From assembly GCA_903829815.1 (NCBI GenBank), contig CAIKRR010000036.1, positions 59,843 to 123,842 on the forward strand: DNA of 64,000 bases. The letters are read 5' to 3'. Below are positions 34,325 to 42,985 of this stretch, one piece after another. The first letter of the stretch is position 1. Each line of letters starts with the position of its first letter. The position numbers and the translations under genes are program-made. Under the pieces are notes generated by a model that ran no database searches, was not told where the DNA came from, and worked only from the letters and a program-made list of their open reading frames with translations. The stretch is from an uncultured Pseudomonadota bacterium (GTDB lineage: Bacteria; Pseudomonadota; Gammaproteobacteria; Burkholderiales; SG8-39).

Positions 34325-35322
34325 GGCGTCACGACGACCTTGCCGATGACTTCGCGGTCACGAATGAGACGCAGGCCCTCGATGGCTTCGTCGAGCGGCA
34401 GCACCCGATCGATCACCGGGCTGATTTCGCCCCGCGAGATCATGGCCATGAGTGCGCGAAGGTCTTCGTCGGTATAGCTGTTGGAGCCGACCACCTGGAG
34501 TTCGAAGGTCCAGATGTAGCGCAGGTCTTCCTTCGGATCGTGGCCTGCGGTCGCGCCACAGACCAGGATGCGCCCGCCGCGCTTCACGCAGCGCAAGGTC
34601 GGTACCCAGGTATCGCCGCCGGTGAAGTTCACCACGCAGTCGACACCGCCTTCGTAGGTGCGGCGCTGCGGCTTGCCAAAGGTGTCGATGACCCAGCGCG
34701 ACCAGTCGACCTTCGAGTAATTCACGACATGATGGGCGCCCAGCGCCTTCAGGCGCTCGAGCTTGTCGTCGCTCGAGGCGCAGGCAATGACCTCGCAGCC
34801 CAGTTGCCGTGCGAGCACCACGCAGGCCATGCCCACACCGCCCGAAGCACCCAGCACGAGCACCTTGTCGCCCGCCTTCACCGTGCGATGCGTGACGAGC
34901 ATGCGGTGCGCCGTGCCGTAAGCCACCGGCAGGGCCGCGGCCTGGATGAGATCGACATTGTCAGGAACGGCAATCAACTGCTCGGCAGCTACCGCACAGT
35001 ACTCGGCCATGCCGCCATCGAGCACTTCGCCCATGAGTCCGAGCTTGCGGTTGAGCGGATTGACCAGCACGCGGTCGCCCACCGCCCAGCCAGTGACCTC
35101 GGTGCCGACTTCGACGATCTCGCCGGCCATGTCCAGACCAATCACCACCGGCATCGGCACCTTGATGCCGGGCATGCCCTTCACGGTGAACACGTCGTGA
35201 TGATTGAAGGACGACGCTCGCACCCGGATGACGACCTGACCCGCGCCCGCCACCGGCGTCGGATGCTCCATCACCCGCAATCGATCGATATCACCGTGTT
35301 CGACAAGGACAAGCGCTTTCAT
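34321..35322 (-). CDS. Medium-chain dehydrogenase/reductase (zinc-type ADH or quinone reductase branch)
   Basis: The 333-residue MDR protein has the N-terminal GroES-like domain (SSFNHHDVFTVKG, VIGLDMAGEIVEVG) and a Rossmann domain with the nucleotide loop GASGGVGMACVVLARQLG. The usual catalytic Cys of zinc ADHs at the C-x-x-D position is N-H-H-D, and the four-Cys structural zinc lobe is replaced by NPLNRKLGLMGEVLDGG. It may therefore be zinc-free and act as an enoyl/quinone reductase. ATG 35322 starts the domain directly. It is coupled by ATGA overlap to the thioesterase and lies 28 bases after the MFS gene. Confidence 0.88.
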   Translation of the reverse strand: MKALVLVEHGDIDRLRVMEHPTPVAGAGQVVIRVRASSFNHHDVFTVKGMPGIKVPMPVVIGLDMAGEIVEVGTEVTGWAVGDRVLVNPLNRKLGLMGEVLDGGMAEYCAVAAEQLIAVPDNVDLIQAAALPVAYGTAHRMLVTHRTVKAGDKVLVLGASGGVGMACVVLARQLGCEVIACASSDDKLERLKALGAHHVVNYSKVDWSRWVIDTFGKPQRRTYEGGVDCVVNFTGGDTWVPTLRCVKRGGRILVCGATAGHDPKEDLRYIWTFELQVVGSNSYTDEDLRALMAMISRGEISPVIDRVLPLDEAIEGLRLIRDREVIGKVVVTP

Positions 35323-35350
35323 GAGATTCGTGAATTCCGTGATGCAAGTC

Positions 35351-36583
35351 TCAGACCGCCATCGCCATGCGCGGCGTCGGGCGGGTCTGCATGAAGACCT
35401 GGGCAATGCCGGCACCCAGACCGATGGCCACACCGATCTTCCAGGCGAGGTCGTAGTTGCCGAGCTTATCGAAGAGCAGGCCGCCGCCCCAGGCCCCCAG
35501 GAAAGAGCCGACCTGATGGCTGAAGAAGGCGATTCCCGAGAGCGTGGCCATGTAGCGAAGGCCGAAGATGTGCGCGATCAGCCCGCTCACGAGCGGTGCC
35601 ACCCCCAGCCAGAGCATGCCCATGGCCGCTGCAAATATGAGCGTCGTGGTGGGCGTGGGATCGAAGCTGAAGTAAGCCACGATGATGAGCGAACGCAGAA
35701 TATAGACAAGCCCGAGCAGTTGCTGCTTGGGCCAGCGACCACCCATCCAGCCCAGCACATAGCAACCAATGGCATTGAAACCGCCGATGGTCGCCAGCGC
35801 CGTCGCCGAGAGGCCCGGTGATTGGCCACACAACTGCAGGTACACGGGCAGGTGGGTAGTGATGAAGACGAGCTGCAGGCCACACACGAAAAAGGCAATG
35901 GCCATGGTGATGTAGCCGGTGTGTTCGGTCGCTTCACGCAGGACTGCCTTGAGCGAGAGGCCGGCCTCGCGGTCACCGACCGGGCGAGCACCACCCGCGT
36001 CGGCAGCACCCACATACCAGGCACCGGGCAGCATCACGACGCACAAGACGATGAAGCCTGTCATCGCCACGTGCCAGCCGTAATTCACCAGCAGCCCCTG
36101 GGCAAGGGGCGCCGCAAGAAAGCTGCCGATCGAACCCGCTGCAGAAACCGCCCCTAGCGTCATGCTGCGCTTGGCCGGAGCCACCACGCGGGCACTGGCC
36201 GAGAGCGCGAGGCTGAGCGACACGCAGGCCATTGCAATGCCGATGCAGACACCCATGCCCAGATGCAGCAGCAAAGGGCCTGAAGCCATCATGGTGAGGA
36301 CAAGGCCAGCTGCAAAAAGCACGGTGCCTGCCAAGGTGATGCTGCGCACGCCGTACTTGTCGGCGATGGCACCGGTGAGTGGCTGCACCAGCCCCCAGAC
36401 GATATTTTGCAGCGCAAGCGCCAGGGTGAAGTCGGCCATCGACATCCCGGTATCGCGGGTGATGGGCAGCACGAAGAGCCCGAAGCTCTGCCGCATGCCC
36501 ATGCTCAGCGTGAGCATCAGACTGCCGCCGATGAGGACGGAATACATCTGAGCCTTGCTGACAGACGGTATGGAAACGCTCAC
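35351..36583 (-). CDS. MFS transporter, monocarboxylate/oxalate type
   Basis: The 410-residue protein has twelve hydrophobic segments and the ADKYGVRSI loop 2-3 motif. Its overall pattern is like OxlT/MCT-type carboxylate transporters (GMRQSFGLFVLPI in helix 1). The GTG at 36583 has GAAGGA at a good distance and is taken as start; upstream in-frame codons lack a ribosome site. It heads the operon with the MDR, thioesterase and Bug genes, so it may import or exchange the acid the operon handles. It diverges from the Rieske oxygenase gene (123 bases between starts). Confidence 0.85.
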   Translation of the reverse strand: MSVSIPSVSKAQMYSVLIGGSLMLTLSMGMRQSFGLFVLPITRDTGMSMADFTLALALQNIVWGLVQPLTGAIADKYGVRSITLAGTVLFAAGLVLTMMASGPLLLHLGMGVCIGIAMACVSLSLALSASARVVAPAKRSMTLGAVSAAGSIGSFLAAPLAQGLLVNYGWHVAMTGFIVLCVVMLPGAWYVGAADAGGARPVGDREAGLSLKAVLREATEHTGYITMAIAFFVCGLQLVFITTHLPVYLQLCGQSPGLSATALATIGGFNAIGCYVLGWMGGRWPKQQLLGLVYILRSLIIVAYFSFDPTPTTTLIFAAAMGMLWLGVAPLVSGLIAHIFGLRYMATLSGIAFFSHQVGSFLGAWGGGLLFDKLGNYDLAWKIGVAIGLGAGIAQVFMQTRPTPRMAMAV

Positions 36584-36650
36584 GGGGCGATCCTTCAAAG
36601 GGGATAATTCGCGGGACACGATAGCCTGCAAGGCGGCCGTGCAGCCCGGG

Positions 36651-36656
36651 ATTCTA
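36651..36656 (-). promoter_or_regulatory. Probable -10 box for the MFS operon
   Basis: TAGAAT on the minus strand, in the same cccgtagaat context as at 26216-26225, sits 67 bases before the GTG start. No -35 box is evident. Confidence 0.25.
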
Positions 36657-36706
36657 CGGGCTCGCTGCGCCAAGGGCCAGAGAACGGGTTCAGACAGGAG
36701 GAGACC

Positions 36707-37834
36707 ATGCAGGAATCATCACGCGATCCGGCCCTCGCCGACAGCCCGCCGAGACCCGCCGGCAGCCTCACGCAGCCGCTCACCGCAGGCGCCTTCGTGC
36801 GCAATGCCTGGTACATGGCCGGCTGGGTCGATCAGTTTCGGCAATCCCCCCTGACCCACCGCACACTGCTGGATGAGCCCATCGTCATCTACCGCACCGA
36901 TGCAGGCGTGTGGGTTGCCCTCGAGGACCGCTGTGCGCACCGGTTCGCGCCGCTGAGCCGCGGCCAACTCATCGACGGCTGCCGGGTGCAGTGCCCCTAT
37001 CACGGGCTGCAGTACGACGCGACAGGCGCTTGCGTGCACAACCCGCATGGCTCGCAGCGCATACCGTCGCGGGCGCGGGTACGCGCGTGGCCGGTACTCG
37101 AGCGGCACAAGGCCTTGTGGGTCTGGATGGGCGACGAATCACCAAGCCCGGCCCAGGTGCCCGACTTTTCGGTGCTCGACGAAGCACCCGAACTGCATGT
37201 CACCCCATCCGACGGCATCCTCATCCGGGCCAACTACCAGCTCGTGATCGACAACCTGCTCGATCTGAGCCACACCTCGTTCGTGCATGAGGGCTTGCTC
37301 GGCAATCAGGGCATGACCGCGTCTGCGATCGAATGCGACACCCAGGGTACCGAGGTGACGGTGAATCGCCACGCGAGCGCGGTGCCGCCACCGGGCATGT
37401 TTGCGCCGATGTGGCCCGGGCATCCGGCGCTCGTGGACAGTTTCACCCACATGCGCTGGATGGCACCGAGCACACTTCGCCTCATGACCGGCATCTGCGA
37501 GCCGGGTGCAGACCCGGCGAGCGGCACCGGGTATCACGGCCTTCACATGCTGACCCCGGCCACCGCCGGCACCACGCACTACTTCTTCACCGCAGTGCGC
37601 TTCGGCGTTCGAACACCCGACCCGAACTTCAACAGCGACATGCAGACACGCATCGCACGGCTACGGCGCTTTGCGTTCGAAGAACAGGACGCACCCGTCA
37701 TCGAATCTCAGCAAGCGGTACTTGATGCAGCGAACCGCACCCTCGATCCGGTGCTGCTCGAGGTCGATGCAGGGCCGGCTCGCTACAAACGGGTGCTCGA
37801 GCAGATGATCGCCAGAGAAGCCGCGACACGCTGA
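36707..37834 (+). CDS. Rieske non-haem iron oxygenase, terminal component (VanA-like)
   Basis: The 375-residue alpha subunit has the Rieske [2Fe-2S] ligands C76/H78 (CAHRFAPLSRG) and C96/H99 (CPYHGLQYD). The mononuclear iron site is the D-x-x-H-x4-H segment with D186, H189 and H194 (NLLDLSHTSFVHEG). Single-subunit oxygenases of this group O-demethylate or hydroxylate aromatic acids and need a separate ferredoxin-reductase, which is not in the window. An AGGAGGAG ribosome site precedes the ATG. It is a single-gene unit facing a convergent Liv-type operon. Confidence 0.9.
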   Translation: MQESSRDPALADSPPRPAGSLTQPLTAGAFVRNAWYMAGWVDQFRQSPLTHRTLLDEPIVIYRTDAGVWVALEDRCAHRFAPLSRGQLIDGCRVQCPYHGLQYDATGACVHNPHGSQRIPSRARVRAWPVLERHKALWVWMGDESPSPAQVPDFSVLDEAPELHVTPSDGILIRANYQLVIDNLLDLSHTSFVHEGLLGNQGMTASAIECDTQGTEVTVNRHASAVPPPGMFAPMWPGHPALVDSFTHMRWMAPSTLRLMTGICEPGADPASGTGYHGLHMLTPATAGTTHYFFTAVRFGVRTPDPNFNSDMQTRIARLRRFAFEEQDAPVIESQQAVLDAANRTLDPVLLEVDAGPARYKRVLEQMIAREAATR

Positions 37835-37835
37835 G

Positions 37836-37897
37836 GTGCAGGCAGGTCGGCGAGACGACCCACAGGAAGCGGGGCGCGCGCGAGGCACTGCCTGCAC
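37836..37897. terminator. Long-loop inverted repeat between convergent genes
   Basis: Perfect 10-base arms, gtgcaggcag (37836-37845) and ctgcctgcac (37888-37897), flank 42 bases between the Rieske stop and the convergent LivF-like stop, the second arm touching that stop codon. It is a candidate bidirectional terminator or cruciform. There is no T-run. Confidence 0.35.
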
Positions 37898-38724
37898 TAG
37901 TCGCCCAGATAAGACCTTCGCACCTCTTCGCTCGCTGCCAGTTCGGCCGCCGTGCCGCGGGCAACGACTCGCCCGGCGCGCAGCACCACGGCCCGATCGG
38001 CCACCGCGAGCGCCTTGCTCGCGTTCTGCTCGATGAGCAGAATCGGCAGCCCGCTCGAGCGCAGTCCATCGATGACCCGAAAGGTGTCGCTGACCACCTT
38101 GGGAGCGAGCCCGAACGAAGGTTCATCGAGGAGCAGCGCGCGCGGGCGTCCCATCATCGCGCGCCCGAGCGCCACCATCTGCTGCTCACCGCCCGAGAGC
38201 AACCCTGCCGCCTGGGTCCGACGCTCGCTCAATCGCGGGAAGAGCGCAAACACCTCATCGAGCGTACGACGCAAACCCGCAGGATCCCGTCGGTGCACGT
38301 ATCCACCCAGCAGCAGGTTTTCCTCCACCGTGAGTGCTGCCAGCATCTGGCGCCCTTCGGGCACCTGAACAAGGCCCCTCACAACCCGCCGATCGGGCGC
38401 AAGACGGGTGATGTCGACGCCCTCGAAGATGATGCGCCCGGCCAGACAGGGCAAGAGGCCCGAGAGCGTGCGCAGCAATGTCGACTTGCCTGCGCCATTG
38501 GCACCCAGTACGGCCACCAGTTCACCGCGGGCGAGTTCGAGGCTCACGTCTTCGAGCACCGGCAAACTACCGTCGTAGGCGGCGCTCAATCGCTCGATCG
38601 AGAGAATGGGTGAAGCAGGCGCACCCGCAGCAACTGGGGATGCCCGAGAGCCCTTCGTCGGGGAGGGAGCTGGCGATGCGCAAGCCGGCGAAATGGCATC
38701 ATCGGAGGGTGTTTCGGCCGACAT
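37897..38724 (-). CDS. Branched-chain/aromatic acid ABC transporter ATPase, LivF-like
   Basis: The 275-residue ATPase has Walker A GANGAGKST, signature LLSGGEQQM, Walker B RALLLDEPS and the switch His equivalent in LIEQNAS, a LivF-type ending. An extra N-terminal stretch of about 40 Ala/Pro/Ser residues precedes the domain. ATG 38724 is chosen, 4 bases after the LivM-LivG fusion gene. It is the last gene of the operon and would pair with the LivG half of that fusion to power uptake through LivH/LivM. Confidence 0.92.
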   Translation of the reverse strand: MSAETPSDDAISPACASPAPSPTKGSRASPVAAGAPASPILSIERLSAAYDGSLPVLEDVSLELARGELVAVLGANGAGKSTLLRTLSGLLPCLAGRIIFEGVDITRLAPDRRVVRGLVQVPEGRQMLAALTVEENLLLGGYVHRRDPAGLRRTLDEVFALFPRLSERRTQAAGLLSGGEQQMVALGRAMMGRPRALLLDEPSFGLAPKVVSDTFRVIDGLRSSGLPILLIEQNASKALAVADRAVVLRAGRVVARGTAAELAASEEVRRSYLGD

Positions 38725-38728
38725 CCGA

Positions 38729-40627
38729 TCAGGCTCCCAGATAGGCTGCAAGAACGGCCGGATCGCGCCGCACGGCATCGGGCGTTCCCTCGGCAATGAG
38801 CCGGCCGAAATCGAGCACGAGTATCCGGTCGGAAATATCCATCACGAAAGCCATGTCGTGTTCGATGAGCAACGTGGTGACCCCCTCGTCACGCAGACTG
38901 CGCAGCAAAACCTTCAATCGCGCCTTCTCGGTGGCGTTGAGCCCAGCGGCCGTCTCATCAAGCAGCAATACCTGCGGCAAGGCCGCAACCGCACGCGCCA
39001 CCTCGACCAGTTTGCGCAAACCGTGCGGCAATGCCGAGACCGCGTCATCAGCACGATCGGCCAGACCGATACGCTCGAGCCAGGCCAGTGACGCGGCCCG
39101 CGCCCTTTGCGCCTCGCTGCGGGTCGATGGCAAGGCAAGACCGCAGCGCACCAGATCGCGCACGCTACCATCCGATCCACTCTCGCAACCGACCATCACG
39201 TTCTCGATGACGGTGAGGTGGGCAAAGAGCCTCTCGTGCTGGAAGGTGCGGCGTACCCCGAGGCGAGCGATGCGATCGGGCGAGAGTCCTTCGAGCCGAT
39301 GCCCCAGACCACTCACACGACCCTCGCGCACCGATTGCACGCCACTCAGGAGATTGAGCATCGTGCTCTTGCCAGCTCCGTTGGGCCCGATGAGGCTGCG
39401 AATGGTGCCTGCCTCGACCGAAAAGCTCACTGCATCCACCGCCCGCAAGCCGCCAAAACTCTGCCCCAGCGCCTCGACCTCGATGACCGCTGGTGGCGGC
39501 TCACCCGACGCACCAGCCGCTCGCAGCCGCCTAGTGCCAGCGCGGGCCATGCCCTCGCTGGCGACACCCTGACCGAAGACTTCGTCACCTGCCGCCCGCT
39601 GACCCGAGGCGCCCTCACCAGCGGTGGCGGCAGGCTCGTGCGGGCGCACTTCGTCACGCGCTCGCCCAAGGCGCCTCATGCCATCCTTCAAGGCACCGGC
39701 CACCCCCATCGGAAAGAGAAAGATGATCACGGCAAAGAGCACGCCGCTGAAGAGGATCTTGCCCGCCTGAAGCGGCCCGCTCAGATCGGGCAGCACGCGC
39801 AAGAGCGTCACGCCGATCAGCGCCCCCCAGATGGTGCCCTCGCCGCCGAAGAAGAGCATCAGCAGCACATCCAGCAGTGCACTGAGTGCAAAGCTGTCTG
39901 GATGCACCGCGCCGTTGTAGGCCGCAAAGAGCGAGCCGCTGATGGACGCATAGCAGGCACTGAGCGCGAAGAGATTGATGCGAAGCCGCGGTACATCGAC
40001 TCCACAACACGCCGCACTCACCGCGTCGCCGCGAATGGCGCGCAGGGCACGGCCGACACGGGATGCCGACAGATTGAGCGAGAACCAGAACAGTAGCGCA
40101 GCGCTGACCCAGATGACGATGGCCAGCGACACCTGGGGCGACAAGGACCCCAGCACCACGCGCGGGATATCGCCCAGCCCTGCATCACCCCCCGTCACCG
40201 GGTACCAGGTGCGAATGACCGCATGCACCATGATGCCGAAGGCGAGCGTGCCCAGCATGAAGTACGAGCCCGACAGGCGCAGAAACACCCGCCCCAGGGT
40301 GAGCGCGAGCGCCAGGTTCACCACCAGCCCTGCCAGGGTGCCCGAGAGGAGCGAGGCAGCGAAGAACTTGGCCAGGACGGCCGGGGCGTAGGCGCCGATG
40401 GCAAAAAAACCGATGTGCCCGAAGCTGAGGAGCCCGGCGCAGCCGAAGAGCAGATCCATTGCCATCACGAGGATGAAGAAGATGCCCGATGTCACGACCA
40501 CATCGGCGTAGAGGAGGCCGCTCGTCATCAGGGGCACGACCGTGGCCGCATAGGCCGCGAGCGCGATGAGCCAGGTGCGGTTTCGAATCAGCAGCGAAGG
40601 TGAACCAGCCGTCATCGTCGAACTCAT
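38729..40627 (-). CDS. Fused ABC permease-ATPase (LivM-LivG)
   Basis: The 632-residue protein joins a LivM-type permease (about 1-310, with hydrophobic segments and FGCAGLLSFGHIGFFAIGAY) to a LivG-type ATPase (about 376-632). The linker is an Ala/Glu/Arg-rich 60 residues. The ATPase has Walker A GPNGAGKST at 414-422, the LivG-style weak signature ALPHGLRKLVEVARA, Walker B QVLLLDETAAGL and the typical LivG LIEHDMAFVM. The frame is continuous through the junction, so the fusion is real in this sequence. It overlaps livH-like by ATGA. Confidence 0.92.
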   Translation of the reverse strand: MSSTMTAGSPSLLIRNRTWLIALAAYAATVVPLMTSGLLYADVVVTSGIFFILVMAMDLLFGCAGLLSFGHIGFFAIGAYAPAVLAKFFAASLLSGTLAGLVVNLALALTLGRVFLRLSGSYFMLGTLAFGIMVHAVIRTWYPVTGGDAGLGDIPRVVLGSLSPQVSLAIVIWVSAALLFWFSLNLSASRVGRALRAIRGDAVSAACCGVDVPRLRINLFALSACYASISGSLFAAYNGAVHPDSFALSALLDVLLMLFFGGEGTIWGALIGVTLLRVLPDLSGPLQAGKILFSGVLFAVIIFLFPMGVAGALKDGMRRLGRARDEVRPHEPAATAGEGASGQRAAGDEVFGQGVASEGMARAGTRRLRAAGASGEPPPAVIEVEALGQSFGGLRAVDAVSFSVEAGTIRSLIGPNGAGKSTMLNLLSGVQSVREGRVSGLGHRLEGLSPDRIARLGVRRTFQHERLFAHLTVIENVMVGCESGSDGSVRDLVRCGLALPSTRSEAQRARAASLAWLERIGLADRADDAVSALPHGLRKLVEVARAVAALPQVLLLDETAAGLNATEKARLKVLLRSLRDEGVTTLLIEHDMAFVMDISDRILVLDFGRLIAEGTPDAVRRDPAVLAAYLGA

Positions 40628-41508
40628 CGCGCGCGCGGACCACCCAGCAGACCCTGCGGACGCCAGACCAGCATCACGATGAGAAGTGCCATCGGCACCA
40701 CCTGCTTGAGAAGCCCGCCGGTGGCCCCCGGAAAGAGCAGAAAGAGGTTTTCAACGAGCCCGAGCACCAACCCGCCTACCAGCGGGCCTGCAATCGCCAG
40801 TTCACCACCGAGCAAATAGGCCAGTACGCCCTTCAACATGAACTCGCCGCCAATCTGGTAATCGAGCCACGTGATCGGGCTCACCAGCATGCCGGCCAGC
40901 GCACCGATGACCGCACTCAAGGTGAAAGCAGCCATCCCGACGCGGCGCACGTCGATCCCGAGAAGCGCCGCGGTGAGCGGGTTCTGGGCACAGGCGCGCA
41001 TCGAGCGGCCAAGCCAGGTGCGAATCAGCAACCACTGCAATCCAGCCGCAATGACGAGCGTGATCACCAGCATCCAGACCGATTGCCAGATCAGGATGGC
41101 GCCAAGCACGTTCACGACCCCGCGCTGCAGCGCCGGCCCGCGCTGCGGGTCGGGCCCCCAGATGAGAAAGGCTGCGCCTTCGGCAACGACAACCAGCGCC
41201 AGGGTGGTAAGAATCGCCATGTCATGCGAAATCGGCCGCCACGGCCGCACGCGCAGCGAGACGATGCGCTCGGTGACGACGCCGAGCATCGCCACGAACA
41301 CCAGGACGAGCGCGAGCGCCGCCCACAGCGGCAAACCGTAGCGCGTGGCAAGGGTCAGAAAGACAAAGCCACCCAGCAGCGCATAGGACCCCTGCGCCAG
41401 GTTGAGCACCCGCGTCGACATGTTCACCAGGCTGAACCCGATGCCGATGAGAGCGTAGATGCCCCCTTGCGAGAGGCCGGTGAAAAGCACCTGCAGGAAT
41501 TCAGCCAT
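40624..41508 (-). CDS. ABC permease, LivH-like
   Basis: The 294-residue membrane protein has about eight hydrophobic helices with LivH features: FTGLSQGGIYALIGIGFSLV at the N-terminus, LNLAQGSYALLGGF and a C-terminal VFLLFPGATGGLLKQVVPM region. It forms the channel with the LivM half of the fusion. Its stop is shared with the next start (ATGA). The substrate-binding protein gene lies 107 bases upstream in the same direction. Confidence 0.92.
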   Translation of the reverse strand: MAEFLQVLFTGLSQGGIYALIGIGFSLVNMSTRVLNLAQGSYALLGGFVFLTLATRYGLPLWAALALVLVFVAMLGVVTERIVSLRVRPWRPISHDMAILTTLALVVVAEGAAFLIWGPDPQRGPALQRGVVNVLGAILIWQSVWMLVITLVIAAGLQWLLIRTWLGRSMRACAQNPLTAALLGIDVRRVGMAAFTLSAVIGALAGMLVSPITWLDYQIGGEFMLKGVLAYLLGGELAIAGPLVGGLVLGLVENLFLLFPGATGGLLKQVVPMALLIVMLVWRPQGLLGGPRAR

Positions 41509-41615
41509 GCAGCATCTGGGGGCGGTCGACCAAGGGTGGTTCGTCGAGGCGGTGGCCGGCGCAGCCTGGAGCCGAGGAAAGGTCGATCTGCACGCGGTTC
41601 ACGAGGCGAGCAGTA

Positions 41616-42923
41616 TCAGTCAGCCAGCATCTTGAAGCGACGCATCTGCTCGGTGATTGCCTCATCCTTGATGCCCAGCGCCTTGTAGCTGTCCTTCAGA
41701 TAGCCCTTGAACACGAAGCGCCCCCCCTCGATCGAGGCCACCACCACATCACGCGGATCGATGCCGTAGGCGTCCGACGGCGTGCGATTGGTGCGAATGC
41801 CCTGGGCCATCGGGAAGTCCTTCTGCTTCGTGTAGATGTAGTCGCGAATCTTCACCGGGTCGGAACCCACGTTCTCGATCGCATCGATCACCGTGCTGGC
41901 CATGTCGTAACCGACCGCGCTCGGTTGAGTCGGCGTCTCCTTGTACTTCGCCTGATAGTCGGCGTTGAACTTCTTCGCCGCCGCGATGTAGGGATCGCTG
42001 GCCGGCAGCGTATCGGCAACCACATTGCGCGCCACGGTCAGGAAGGTGCGCTTGCCGGTCTCGGGAGTCACATCCTTGATGAGTTCGGGGATGATGTTGC
42101 CGCCAATGTAGAGAATCGGCACGTTGACCCCGGCCAGATCGGTCTGGTTCATGGCGATGGTGCCGTAGGGGCCGCTGCCAAACACCACCAGACCCTCGAT
42201 GCCGGGCTTCATCCCATTGAGCTTGGTGAGCGAGGGCAGGAGGTCACGGTCGGAAGCCGGTTGCGCCAGCACCTGCACCATCTCCATGCCGAGCATCTTT
42301 GCAGTGTCAGTCGCCTCGCGCCCGATCATCTCGCCGATGCTGTCGGCCGTGGTCAGCATGCCGACACGACCCACACGCAACTTGTCCTTGAGCCACGCAA
42401 GGCCCAGCACCATGGTGTAGCCGTTGGCCGTCCAGGCACTCGCAACCCACTGCCGGTCCTTCATCGGCACGAGCTCATAATTGCCCGGCGCAGCCATCGA
42501 GAACACCTTCGACTCGGTGGGCACCGAGGACATCCCCAGCAGCACATAGATGCTGTCCGGTCCGATGACCGCCGACACCTTGTCCTCCTGCGCCAGACGC
42601 CGGAAGAGCGTACCAGCACGATCGGGCTTGCCCTCGGTGTCGTAACCGATAACCTCGATACGTCGTCCCTTGATGCCGCCGGCACGGTTCACCTCGTCAA
42701 TTCGCATGCGCGCACCCTTGTCCTCGTACCGGGCAAAGATCGCGGTCGGGCCGACGTGCGTGAGCAGGATGCCGAGCTTGATCGGCTCCTGGGCCTGTGC
42801 GGCGCTGCACAGACCCAGCGCCGCCATTGCGGCAAACGCCAGCGAGGAAATGCGGCTGCCGGGTGCATGGCGAGAGGTGCGGTCACTGGGGACAATACGA
42901 TCGGTGCGGGCAGTTGTGGACAT
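41616..42923 (-). CDS. ABC transporter substrate-binding protein (Peripla_BP_6, LivK-like)
   Basis: The 435-residue precursor has an unusually long N-terminal region before the signal core LAFAAMAALGLCSAAQAQ, then PIKLGILLTHVGP at the mature start. The domain shows the type I fold sequence IEVIGYDTEGKPDRAGTLFRRL, VIGPDSIYVLLG and QPSAVGYDMAST. LivK relatives with this operon structure bind branched-chain amino acids or aromatic acids; no ligand-specific residue can be called. It sits between the amidohydrolase gene and the permease genes. Confidence 0.9.
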   Translation of the reverse strand: MSTTARTDRIVPSDRTSRHAPGSRISSLAFAAMAALGLCSAAQAQEPIKLGILLTHVGPTAIFARYEDKGARMRIDEVNRAGGIKGRRIEVIGYDTEGKPDRAGTLFRRLAQEDKVSAVIGPDSIYVLLGMSSVPTESKVFSMAAPGNYELVPMKDRQWVASAWTANGYTMVLGLAWLKDKLRVGRVGMLTTADSIGEMIGREATDTAKMLGMEMVQVLAQPASDRDLLPSLTKLNGMKPGIEGLVVFGSGPYGTIAMNQTDLAGVNVPILYIGGNIIPELIKDVTPETGKRTFLTVARNVVADTLPASDPYIAAAKKFNADYQAKYKETPTQPSAVGYDMASTVIDAIENVGSDPVKIRDYIYTKQKDFPMAQGIRTNRTPSDAYGIDPRDVVVASIEGGRFVFKGYLKDSYKALGIKDEAITEQMRRFKMLAD

Positions 42924-42985
42924 GGCGAGGCTCTCCGGGAAGATGGTGGCAGCAGGGGCGAAGCGCAGGCGGTGCAGAAAGACGG

